This document shows positions 31,301-43,985 of a DNA stretch of 62,000 nt, one piece after another; positions within the stretch are counted from its first letter, which is position 1; each line of letters opens with the position of its first letter. Under the pieces are notes generated by a model, which worked only from the letters and a program-made list of their open reading frames with translations, did no database searches and was not told the origin of the DNA. The stretch lies in NCBI GenBank assembly GCA_009746045.1, contig RPFO01001598.1, positions 1,097,227 through 1,159,226 of the forward strand. Direction: 5' to 3'. Source of the DNA: Mesostigma viride (Eukaryota; Streptophyta; Mesostigmatophyceae; Mesostigmatales; Mesostigmataceae). Both the position numbers and the translations under genes were made by a program.

Positions 31301-34300
31301 TTCTTGTTCGCACCGCTGGCCACCAGGTTCTGGACGATAGCCAGATGGCCCTCACGCGATGCATGATGCAAAGGGGTGAATCCAGCCTGAATGCGGCAAC
31401 AATGGAGGTGCGCAGGAAAACATGAGCGTGGTGCCCACGACATGTTAGCATGTGTTGCCAGCAAGCAGGTTTGCAGCAGTCAGTGTAACTACCTCCTTGA
31501 CACTCCACGACAATGCGCTGCCAGCTACGTTAGAACTGCCGCCGGTGAAATGAGCAGTGCCGACCAAGTAGGAACCGTTCCACAAGCGTGCCTCACGCTC
31601 CAGTAGACAAACTAACCAGAGGGATGGCCTGCCCCTTTTGGCAGCCTTATAAATAAATGGTGAGTAAAAGCAAACAGGCGGGCTGGCGACGAAAGCTCCT
31701 TCTCTTGCTTCGAGCAAGCATCAAAAGATCCTAATTTGGCAGCCCCATGCATTTGCACTACACTTGAGCTCCGCTTAGTTCACACGAACATCACACTCAA
31801 CCGCTCATTCCTGCACATTTGCTTGTTGTATATATCTAAACACCATTTTCCGACCAACCATGCGGAATAGCAATGGCTTGTTGTCTAACGACTACGGGGT
31901 GATGCGGTGTGTCAGACATGCAGGCACACTGCGTGTGATAAACAGCAGCCACCCCAGGGGGAACGGCGAACCGGGGGGGGGTTAGACATACTTACCGTGC
32001 AACATAACCCAATGCATTTCTAGCTTTGGTCCACTGGAGTTCCTTCCCACCAAGAGAAACATTTATTAATTTACATTTAGTGTGCTAGGCTTTATACGTA
32101 CAGCCTATACCACACCTTCAAAATCAGTGCACATCATTATCAAGTTGGTTATTGTAGCACCATGCTAGGGGGCCAGCATACTAGAACACAAGGTGTTGCC
32201 CCCACACCTCCTACCTGGCCACCAAGGCCGTTGCCAGCCTTGAGCCCAGTTCCTCCACCCATGGCTCCCCTCCTGCACGCTGCCGCCCCCATTTGGCCGC
32301 TACAGCTTTCCAGCGGACGCAGAGAGGGACCCATGTCTTTCCCCCCGTTAGGGGGGCGATTTCTAGCAGGCGGTCATTAGGCCTTACACCCCCGGACCGT
32401 CTCTCACAACCCCAGGACCCTTCGCCAGCCCCACCCCTGAGGCTGGGAATTCCCGGTAAGCCATCACGGCGATACGCCCTCTACCCTACTGGAGTGTTGG
32501 CTGGGAAACTGCTTAGCCAAGCGCCCCGAACAGGCCTTGTGACTTGGTAGCAAATATTTATTGGCATAGATAATCCGCCTTGCAGAACCGAACTCTTGTC
32601 TTTCCTATATCGCATCATAGGGTAAAAACAAAGGCGATGAAGCAGCCGAAATCTCAGCCTCACGAGGCGACCATTCTTTGCTGAAAAACCGGGCAGTGAT
32701 GAAGAGCGCTCTCCGCCCGCCAGGATTTGCTCCAGTCTCGCATCCTCCCCAAACCTCCCATCCGGCCACAGGCCGCAAAATCCGATGTCAGGCTCCTGGC
32801 AGTTATGGGCTACCTGGCACCCCACGCTAGCCATCTCTATGCTTCAGGGCAGATCCGCCTCCGCCTGTGATTTTTTCCACCCGTAGCCGCTGGCCCTGGC
32901 CTGTATGGCTCTTTCCCCAGCGTTATCCGACTTAAAATGCAGCTCCCCCAGTGTCAGGAAGCTGCTTGCCGCACCCAGGGGCAGAGGGAAATCCCCGGTA
33001 GGCCCGGCGCCGGAAATCACACCCTTTCACTCAAATTGTGGAGCCCCCCAGCCACCAACCATTACCATGGCCAGTTTTGGTTGGTGGCAAACATAAAGCA
33101 TTTTATTCTAGGCCTCTCCACGCCCGGAGAGGCCAATAGCATCGCCTTACATTCAGCGCAGCCACCATATTGGCCCGCCGACTTTGCCAGCAAATGCTAG
33201 GATCAAGTTGCGAAGCTGAAAAGAGGCCTCCATACGTACCCAACACCACTCCAAGTACTGACTGCCCGTCACAGCTACGCCACGCCTGATGCAGGTACAA
33301 GGTCTAGTAACTTAAGTTTTAAGCTACCTAGGCCTGCACCTCGGGATCACACTCAGCGCCGGCACAAAAAGGCCGGCCGGTGCAGTACCCTCGTGACAAG
33401 CGCTAGTACTACGCTACATACGGCAGGTCGGTCCCCTTTGAGCCCGTCGGCATGTCACATATAAAATGAGCAAAGCCATACAAGTTCACAAAGTTGTCCC
33501 TGGCCTTCTGTACATAAGCATGGATGCCAGCAGACAACTCACATAATGAATTATGCCAGGAAGCTTCAATGCATTTGAGTACAATGAACAGTTTCTAGTT
33601 CTTGGCAAGGTAAAACAAGTACAAATTTACTGAGTTGGCAAAGCTTCTATGCAATCATCTTCATGGTCCTTACGTGCAATTAACACACTACAACACGGTA
33701 GACTTTAGGTAGTTAGTATAAAAACGGGCCCTAAAAAATGTGCTACAAGTGGTTTGATTGAGGAATACCAAGGTGAGTGCAGCAAGCATATACTATAGCA
33801 GTATGCGAACGCTTCTAACCACTAATTCATACTGTGACTGGAGACTCACCTAAAAGCAATAGTCTAGCTTCCTCCTGACGTCCTCATATTCCCAAACCAT
33901 CACAATCTGATATGTAGAAACAGTAAAGCCAACACAATTAGAAACTTGTATTAGCAGCCTATTGTTATTTCACGACCAACAAGCTGATAAGTCGGATCAA
34001 GTAAACACATTAGCAGGATAAACATACCAGGTCGGAACAAAAACATGACGTCATTTACGGTAGCTAGCATGCCCACCTGACAAACACAACCTGGCCACTC
34101 TCCTGACCAATAATTAAGGTAATCGAAAACGCCACATACTGGGACTTTTGCTTGCATTACGACAGCCAGTTGTGTAGAACAAGGGAACTAACATAATGTA
34201 TCCAGGCTGCTATGAACACCGATTACCAGGCAACAAAAAGGTTCAAAACAAGCCAAGCTATGCCAGCATAGCAGTCCACTGGGAAAGTAGGCGCTGCACA

Positions 34301-37300
34301 GTCTAAACAAAAGCAAAATTGAAGCTTCATGGCGACCAAGTGGCTAATCAATTTGTTTGCTTCCAGCTAACTCCCCACGGGGCATACCATGTTCCAGCAA
34401 CGACATCCCCCAGATGCACCTTCATGTTCTCACACTCGTGATAATATAAATAACAACCAGACCTTGTCTTTGGCATCCTTGCCCGCACCACTCGACACCA
34501 AGTGCTGGACGACAGTGAGATGGCCTCGTGTTGATGCAAAATGTAGCGGGGTCCACCCAACAACCTGAAGGCACAAGCCGCATGTGCCAGCGTAGCACGA
34601 TCATTTCAGCATCGTGGAGACAATCACACTTGAGCAGCGAAGGCAGACTTTCAGTTTTCTTCTCATATGTTCATATAATATCGTTAGACAGCATTGGCAG
34701 TGAAAATGGATCAGTTAGGTTCCAGCAATAAGAGCCACTAGGCCCACTTCTTTTCACTGTCGTATTTATATTGCACGAGGCGGAACACTTGTGGATGATC
34801 TGTCTTCAACAGTGGAGCCCCAACAAACTAGGTGTGCGATAGAATGAGATTAGAAGGACACAAATTGGGAGCCAGCCTGGCAGTATTTGTTGAGTCTAGA
34901 AGATGGTTGTGCCGTTCACAAAGATACCACACACATGTGCAGGACCGCATCTATACCCCAAGCCCAGCCTATTGGTTTCCCAGACAGATCCCGAGCTGAC
35001 CTTGACCTTGGCCTCCTTGTTCGCGCCGCACGCAATGAGGTGCTTCACAATGTCCAGGTGGCCGTTCAGGGATGCAACGTGCAGCGCGGTCAAGTAATCC
35101 TGCAGACAGCAGGCACACATCCACCAAGAAGCAGAAGGCCACACAGAAACCGATCCCTGGTAGGAAGAGCATCAGGGTCCAGTAAAGCCAAGCGTAGCTC
35201 ACACAGTGAATACTGTGCGAATAGAGACAGCATGGTCACTGCTCGCCGCCACGGCTGGAACGTTGAAAAACCAAGGATTATCTGCCATGAACCTGATGCC
35301 AGAAGGCTTGCCTGTCTCTTCATCTGTGCACTATCTACCCTGCCAGCAACAGAAAATGGGTGCCCCTGTGAAACCTGAACTTCGGACATCACAAACATGA
35401 GAAAGAGTATCACCACTGCCATGGCATGCGGCACTGACACGTTACAAACCACATGAATGACATCTAGCAGCCACAGTCCTTCATGACCGCAAATACTAAC
35501 ACTTAGGGAAGCAGCAGAAAATGGGCAAGGATATTCAGGCCAGTGCGAAACCGGGTGGTGCAAAAGCGCAGCAAACCGGCATATCTTTTCTCACCATGCT
35601 AAACCACAGCATGCGTGCTCAGTGCAGAGATGAAGCAAACATTCAAAGCCCCAAAAGGTATGTACTGGGCAGCGCATAGAGGCTTCAACACAAAAAGGGT
35701 ATGAGTAATCAGGGCATTTGCGAAAATAAAGGGTAGGCTTCCAGGATGTCACATGCTACACAGAGATATAGAGTCATGCACTCATAACCCACCATGAAGC
35801 ATGGTCCTTTCCCACGTATCACATCGGGGGAAAAAGTGGGATTGGGAGTGTATCTACTTTTAGGGGCAGGGGTCGAGTGTATATGAGAAGGCAATAACCA
35901 CTCAGTGGCCAGAAATCACCTGGTCCTTGGTATTATATTATTACTGGTATTGCTGTGCTGTTGTGGAGCACAACTGGGCACTGCAATCCCAGCAGCCTCG
36001 CACTCTTGGTTCCTGCCAAGCAGAGCCACCAGTTTCGCATGGCAAATCCGAGTTGCATATCTGGCCAGACGCATTGCACATGCACGGGGACTCGCTAATA
36101 CTAATATTGAACTTCCACGCAAAGTGCATGAAGCATACCCTGGCAGTCCTGGCACTTGAGGCAAGGGAAATCATTGGCCAAGCCAGGCAAAGTCTCTGGC
36201 AAAAGGTTCTATACATCCATTTCAAGTGGCTTGATGATCTAGAAGATGCCAACATCATGCACAGAAGCATGCCCACTAGCAACTGCCGATGTAAAGGCAA
36301 CACTGACTTGGGTCCTGGCGTCGATGTCGCCCCACGTGATCAGAAGCTTCACACCAGTCCCGGTCAGGTACTTCACGACGTCCAGGTGGCCAGCTTGTGA
36401 TGCGATGTGCAACGCGGTCCACCCATGCTGCAAGCAGGAGCCAAATACAGTCCTCATGAGTGGCAAAGCGCACAACACGCACGCGACCCAAAGCATCTGT
36501 GCACAGTCCAAGCAACCAATTGCATGCCCGTACCTATGAAAAAGAAGCTGCAAATCAATTCCGCAGCTAGAATTTTACCTGCCAGAAGCTTCCTGGAATA
36601 TGCCATTAATTTGGCAATGAGACGCCATCCAACACTATTCAGGGCATTGCGACTTCCCCGCCAATCCAAAAAGGCTGGGAATTACTGAATGCCAATACGA
36701 ACGAAGAGGACCTACTGACCACCAACCCGCGCGAAGCGCCCAGCGAGCGCAGCGAGCAGCAAGCGAAGCGAGCCCCGTACTGTTCAGCGGGCAGCGAGCG
36801 AAGCGAGCACCGTACTGTTCCCCTCTCCGGAGCGCAGCGAAGGACCACGCACTACGAACTAGGCGTTACTCCGGAGCGAAGCGAAGGAGCACGATACTAC
36901 GATCTACGCGTAGCGGGCTACTACAAACTATGCGTAGCGGGCAGCGGGCAGCACTAGGCAGCAGCGGCCAGCAGCGGCCAGCAGCGGGCAGCAGCGGCCA
37001 GCAGCAGTTAGGCACCTAACTAAAACCTGGCCTCGTGGAGGGGGAGTCGAATAGACCTGGAGACAACCGCCTAGGCTAGTGCACGCAAATGATATTGCGC
37101 CGGAACTGTCTCTGGCAGGTTTCGAACCCCTGACCTCCAAGGTGCACAGGTCTTAGTTAGGTGAAATAGTGCCGGAACCTTTTTGCCGCTGGGGCAAATC
37201 GGGCCGGAACACTATTTTGCCCGGATTCCCCACTTCTGAGCACCCAAGTTCATTCGGCCGAATGAACTTGGGTGCTCAGATGTGGTTATTCCGGGAAAAA

Positions 37301-40300
37301 AAGTGCTCCGGCCCGATTTGCCTCAGTGGCAAAAAGGTTCCGGCACTATTTCACCTAACTGCAGCGGGCTGCGGGCAGCGGGCAGCGGGCAGCGGGCAGC
37401 GGGCAGCGGGCTGCGGGCAGCGGGCAGTGGGCAGCGGGCAGCGGGCAGCGGGCAGCGGGCAGGGGGCAGCGGGCAGCGGGCAGCGGGCAGCGGGCAGCGG
37501 GCAGGGGGTAGCGGGCAGTCTCTCTACTACTGCCCCAAAGATCTCTCTACCGCCCAAAAGTGACTTTTTTTGGCTGGGCGAAGCCAGCGGGTCCCACCAG
37601 TAGCCCCTATCCGACTATATTACCAAGAATAACTTCGGAATATGCTTGTAACTGAACCTTCCTTTTTTCAGGGCAAAGAACAAGGTGACCAAAAGTAAAC
37701 AACAACAGGGGCACATCAGTGTGCTGGGGGTTGAGCTGGGCAATTGCGTGCAAATACTGAGACAAGCCTCCTATGAGACTATTGTCAGTTACCGGCGGCG
37801 ACTGTGGGTGCAGCGTATGGAGCGTTGACAGGGCAAACACCCTACGAATGGCTTGCACTTAACATTTGGCCTCATTGCAGGCACGATATGCAGAATGGAA
37901 ATAACACGAGCAATATGCAGCCAGGCCACTGCTGAAGCAGGTAGCGGAAAGTTGAAGAAAAGGAGCCATTACACTACGCAAAATTGCGCAGTAGACACAA
38001 CCTATGCAAAAACAAATCAACAAAGAGTACATCCTGGCATTGAGCAGGGTATAACTTTTTAAAACCATCCACGGAAATGCAAGTATAATTTCGTTTCTTG
38101 GCACTACTAAAAGACAGCCGTTTGCAGAGCAAAGTAATAAGCCAGTGGCCCAATCACAAGCCAGCCACTCCGTCCTGGGTACCACAACTGGAAAAAAAGG
38201 GGGGATGGTGCATGGCCAATGGCGTCTGATACCAAAAGAAACTCGGTCACGAACACATTGGCCTCATGACATCTATATCTAATCCTAATCCTTGATGTGT
38301 TGCAGTGCTGCCATGGGGCAAACAGAATCCTGATAGCCTTCGTTTATGCCAGGCAAAGGCGTCGACCTGTCACGCCTCAAACCTTACTGGCCATCTGGCA
38401 CGAGGCCTCACGCATGCAGGCAACTTGTCAGCATTAATATTCCGGCAATTAAGGCGCCCAGCCCTGGGTCACAAGGGGAACTTGGGAGGAATTCATCCTG
38501 GCAGTCAACTCGGTGAAACCTTGTGTGCAAGTCAGTGGTTGCCTTGTTGTTATATGGCTTGAAAACCTTCCACAGAAGCACATATTGAAGTGCAACCTCA
38601 TATTCAAGTGCAATAAACGGAAACTGACCTCGGCCCTTCCCTCCTTGTTCGCGCCGCTTGCGATCAGGTACTTCACGACTTCCACGTGGCCATACCTTGC
38701 CGCCCCGTGCAGCGGGGCCTCCTCGGCCTGCATCCATCAGCCACAGATGTCCCCATTAATACCGAATCATACAACACCCACAAAGCATGAGCGCATCAGC
38801 ACTAACAGGAACTGAAAGCATGTGTACGCATGAATTGGCATGCGAACAATCACGAATACTCCATCACTGATTGTTGCCATAGCTGGACTTCGGCAATACT
38901 GCTAGCTGCCAAAAAACACGCCTGCGAATTTCCACAGTGCGTGATCTTAAGAACTAAAACCAAAAAACTAAAAGTTAAAAACTAAAAACTAGAAAAGTAA
39001 AAACAAAAAGTAAAAAATTAAAACCTAAAACTATAAACTATAAACTACAAACTAAAACTAAAACTAAAAGACTCAAAATGCTCTTCGAACAAACCTTCGC
39101 TTAACAGTGCATGCCATGAACAAGGAAAAAAAAAAGAACGCAAGAAGCGCAGTATGGCAGGGGACAAGATTAGTGTGAAGTTATGAAAGTGGCAGAGGTG
39201 AGTTTGGCCACTAAGTGACGAGCAGGAAAGGCCACAGATAGCACCGGCATGCAGCACAGTACAAACAGGGTGCCTGCCACATCGATGGCTTGCAGCAGTT
39301 CGCTGCTCTTCATGGCAGCCGGGCATTAATAATGGGACACACGATGTAAGGCAGGCACGAACCACATCTAGATGAGTGCAACGGCAACCGGTGGAAAGGT
39401 GCAGCGGCAAAAGCCACCTGGCCATTCCAAACTGCAATGGCTGTGTACAGCGCAGTACCCAAAACCGGACATGACTACCCAAAACCGGAAGCAGATATTC
39501 TGAGAAAGCCTCAACGAAACAAAACCCATGCATGAGGTACGGCTTGTAAACCACCATGCCTGACTCTTCGGGAAGCCGTCCCCAGAGTAATCCGCTGCAC
39601 AGAAACATGTACGCATATGAACCAATCACATTCAACCCCCCTTTTTCCAGGCATCACACCTGGAAAAGAAGGGGGGCCTGTGACAAAATAGGGCAATGAT
39701 TATGTATGACCCAATAGGGCAGTGAGTGCTTCTGAGGCATGACCCGCCTTGACCAAATGGCAACCAATCAAGGTTCTTGATCTCTCGCCTAGAGCACCAT
39801 TTGAACCAAAAATGACTATCTGGCTCTTTACACCCTGATTCCCTTCCAGGCAGTGCCCTCAACCTCGCTTCTCCTCGAGTCATGGTGGCTTGTCAGGCAG
39901 AAGCCATCACATGGGAGGAGCACTCGTGGCGCACAAGAGCAAAATCACAACAATGCATCAGGCTAAGAAACGAGGCCTTGATATCGCCCCAGGGAACCGA
40001 GGGATCACCAAACCCACATTCCCATCACGTGACATATGCCCCGGCCCACCACTCAAGGCCTACATTCTCTGGATTCTCACCACGGGCCTAGGTACTGGTG
40101 GACTGGTATTTATGAATGCCCATGGATTTGCCCACCTTTACCCCCACTAGGCTTGAGGGTTGGACAGCATTGCATGTCACATTGACGGTGCTCCATGGGC
40201 CCATTTTTAACGAGATCTTGGGGCTTAAGTAATCCTGGGATTGCGAAGGCGCCCAAGTTGACAGCAAGCCGGCCGGGCAGCCTCTGTGCATGGTAACAAC

Positions 40301-43300
40301 CTCTGGGCATTGCAGCAGGGGATTTTGCTGCTCACGACATAAAAAAACCAGCCGTACCATAATGCCGGGGTAGGCATAACTGACCTTCTTGCACCTGGCC
40401 TCCTTGTTTGCACCCCTTGCAACCAGGTGCTTCACAATGTCCAGGTGGCCTCTCATTGCCGCAGCATACAAGGGGGTCACGTCCTCCTGCACACAGCAGC
40501 CGCAGATGTAGCCATGAGCACTCCAAAAGCGCCTGGGCCAAGCAGCACCCACACAAACTAAGAACTTATTGTGCCCAAACCCATGAACATAGTAAATGCT
40601 AGGTGCTGCCATGGCTAGACTCTCCAGATGTATCGTCTCACTTTCTGCGCGCAAGAAAGTCGTGCCTGCCTTTAGAAAGCAGCTTAATTACAGCGGAAAC
40701 ATACTAACAACGGATAGGCATGGCCGGATGCAGGTGTGATATTTTATGATTGGAGGGCAGAGTTTTCCAGGGTAGAGCATGCAGCACATCCCCATGGATA
40801 CACACTTTTCCCAACCGCGAACGCGCATCCCCTTCTTAGGCTTCCCAATAGAAAAGAAACAGGTCCAGGGCCTGGGGCATGCTCAAACAGTGTTGTCGTA
40901 AGCAGTATCTACAGGATGTCGGGTATGACACTTTTGGCAATGTTACGTACCTTCAGCCACAGCGCCTGGGACTACTGTTTTACTCACCTTTCCTCGAGAT
41001 ATTTTGCTTGTCTTGAACAATGCGCCATACGTGCATGCAAACAAGCCGGCAATAGAAAGCCCCAACAATGAAGTCCCCAATTCCTGGGATCACAAGGATA
41101 TCCATGCCCTATGCTGGGAGCAAGCCTGGCGGCATCTGAGCGCTACATTAAGGTAATTGCATGGTTCACGTTGGGCGCAGAAACCAGGAGGAAAAGAACA
41201 TGGGACTTCAAATAAAGTGGAGGGAAAACTGACCAGCGCAAGGGCCTCCATGTTTGCACCGCTTGCGATCAGGTGCTTCACAACCTCCAGGTGGCCTTCC
41301 CGAGAGGCACTGTGCAGCGGCGTTGACCTATGCTGCACACAGCCGGAGATGCCCCAACATAACCAGACCATACAGTACCGACAGGCAGGACACGCATGCC
41401 CATCCCATATGGACATCGCAGTTGCTGAACACTTCCTCAGCTGACTTTTGAGGCATTATCTGCCACTGAGCTCCTCACGAAATCCACACATACCTTTAAT
41501 TACTGCACCATTGTGTAAAACGGCACTGAACACGATACTTGAGTACTAAAACCATTAGTAAGCGATGCAAAGAACAAAGGGGAGAATACGGGGTTTGGAG
41601 TCAATCCGAGTGGCATGGTATGAGCAGCTTCTCACCCTCATAGCATGGTGTCTACTATGGTGAAGGCGATCCAGCGAGATTGAGAAATACACCCAAGCCA
41701 CTGCCTCCCCGAGTGACAAGAACGGGCAACGTATAAAGCCATCCACCCACAAAAACTCTAAAAGATGTATGCAATGCAAGGTTGATAAAACTAGAATCAA
41801 GCTGGCACTGGGCAGTAACACATTCCATGGCCCTTTTTTTTTGGGGGGGGGGGGGGGGGGGGGGTGAACTCTGGGTATGCCCCTAAAAACCCTCAGGCTC
41901 CGGGAGAGGCCTTTATAATCTCCCAAACCGGCGCCTGAATGAGTTGCAAGCCTATCTGTGGTCACTGGACCAAGGCCGGGGCAGCCCTACTGCGCCCAAC
42001 AAGCTTTTGCTGGGTCGAAGCTTTATTGCACCCACAGGGGATGCCGGACCGTTTCGACGGGTCCGATCGTGCACCCTGTGGCATGCATGTGGCATGAGGG
42101 AAGGGGGCGGTCTCTGCCCCGGCCCTTACCCGCGGTGCACATGCAGGGATTAAAAGCACTCTGGTGCTCCGTGACCCCCCAACGGGAGCACGTAATTAGT
42201 TAATGGCCCTTAACGTGACATAAGTACAGGTTTGTGCGTCTAAATAACTACAAAGCTGCCAAGCACAGCTACCCTTTTCACAGAGAATAATATGCCCATG
42301 AAACAAGCAGCGCTGTCCGAGGTACGCAAACCGAACTAACGGGACATGAGTTTAGGTGATAGGGAGGGAGCATATGGGATATTCGGGCATGGCCAGTTCG
42401 GCTAGAGGACATATCCGCTTGCTCTCATTAGGCTTGCTCTCTGATCATTGCCTTATGGGGAAAGGGAAAGAAATGTTTCGCCCAGATCCCTCCAAACCCT
42501 GCACCCAACAGGCGAAAATCTTAATCAATCATTGCGTTTTCTGTCAGACAAAATGCAAACATGGGAATGGCGACCAGTGACGCTAACAGTGCAACAACTG
42601 GAGTGCTGCACCTAAGAAGCCGAGATGAAAGCCCAGCCTTTCACAATCGATTAAGGTGGTTGTATCAAAGGTGGTTGCATGGTTTACAAGATGGAAAAAA
42701 CACGCGCAAAAATGAATCAACAGCAACCAATCAGGGAAACGGCACAACTGACTTGGTCCCTGGCTTCCTTGTTTGCACCGCTTGCGACCAGGTGATTCAC
42801 GATGTCCAGGTCGCCTTTCATTGACGCAACATGCAAAGGGGTCATGTCTCCCTGCATTAACAGCCTCAGATGTCCCCCATGACCACCGGACCACAAAAAC
42901 CCGAGAAAGGGGTGCAAGAGCATCACCACCCAAAGAAATCAGACTTTCTAACACAAATTATTGGCAGTAAGCAGGCACCCACAGTCTGACTGGTGGCTGC
43001 CACAGCTGGCTTTACTGGGCACAGGGTCTGTAGTCTGACTTGCCAGAGCCACAGCTGCATATGAGTGCTCCATCTTCAAGATTACAACGTAGAATAACCT
43101 TGGGGTGCAGATAACAGAAACCTCCTTCCATTTGTGAACAAGGACAGAGAAGCGAAGGGCTTCCAGTACATGAGGTGGCAGAGGAGAGGCGGTTGTTTGA
43201 GAGTTAAATGGTTCATTAACTAGATAAACCAAGATTTCAGGGAGCATACGAAGCACCCACAGGATTCATGCTGAGAATATGGATTGCAGAAGCTACCAAC

Positions 43301-43928
43301 CCTACTTGCAGCCAGGCTGGCCAGTTGTGAGCGAGAGGTCACACCACGCGGGCAAGAAACTAATGTGCAACTGCTGAGCCAGGTGGGTAAACGTGCACTG
43401 CATGGAGCCATCTCACCAAACCACAGGAAACGTAGGCCTTTAATGCACAGACTAGGAGAGCGTGCCGGAAACGGCGCATTAAAGATATTTCTACAAATAG
43501 CGAAAATTACACATGGGCACTTGCAACGCGGGATGGCAGCCATTTCCACAGTATCACACTGCATAGACAGCAATATGCCCGTCTCCTAACCACGAACACT
43601 GGAGCATACATCTCTTTCCCAGGCTTCACGAGAAAAAGGCAGAGGGGGCTGACACATGCTCAGAGAGGACGGAGAGGGAGCGTATGAGGAAAAGTGCAAT
43701 CCTCCTCGTCTTCCTCCTGCCCACCACCACCACCACCACCACCACCACCACCACCACCACCACCACCACCACCACCACCACCACCACCACCACCACCACC
43801 ACCACCACCACCACCACCACCACCACCACCACCACCACCACCACCACCACCACCACCACCACCACCACCACCACCACCACCACCACCACCACCACCACCA
43901 CCACCACCACCACCACCACCACCACCAC

Positions 43929-43985
<57 letters not shown>

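Noticed and set aside
39045-39635. 196-codon minus-strand frame between ankyrin exons
   Set aside because: No ankyrin or other motif; it runs into the AAAACTA low-complexity run and looks like chance.
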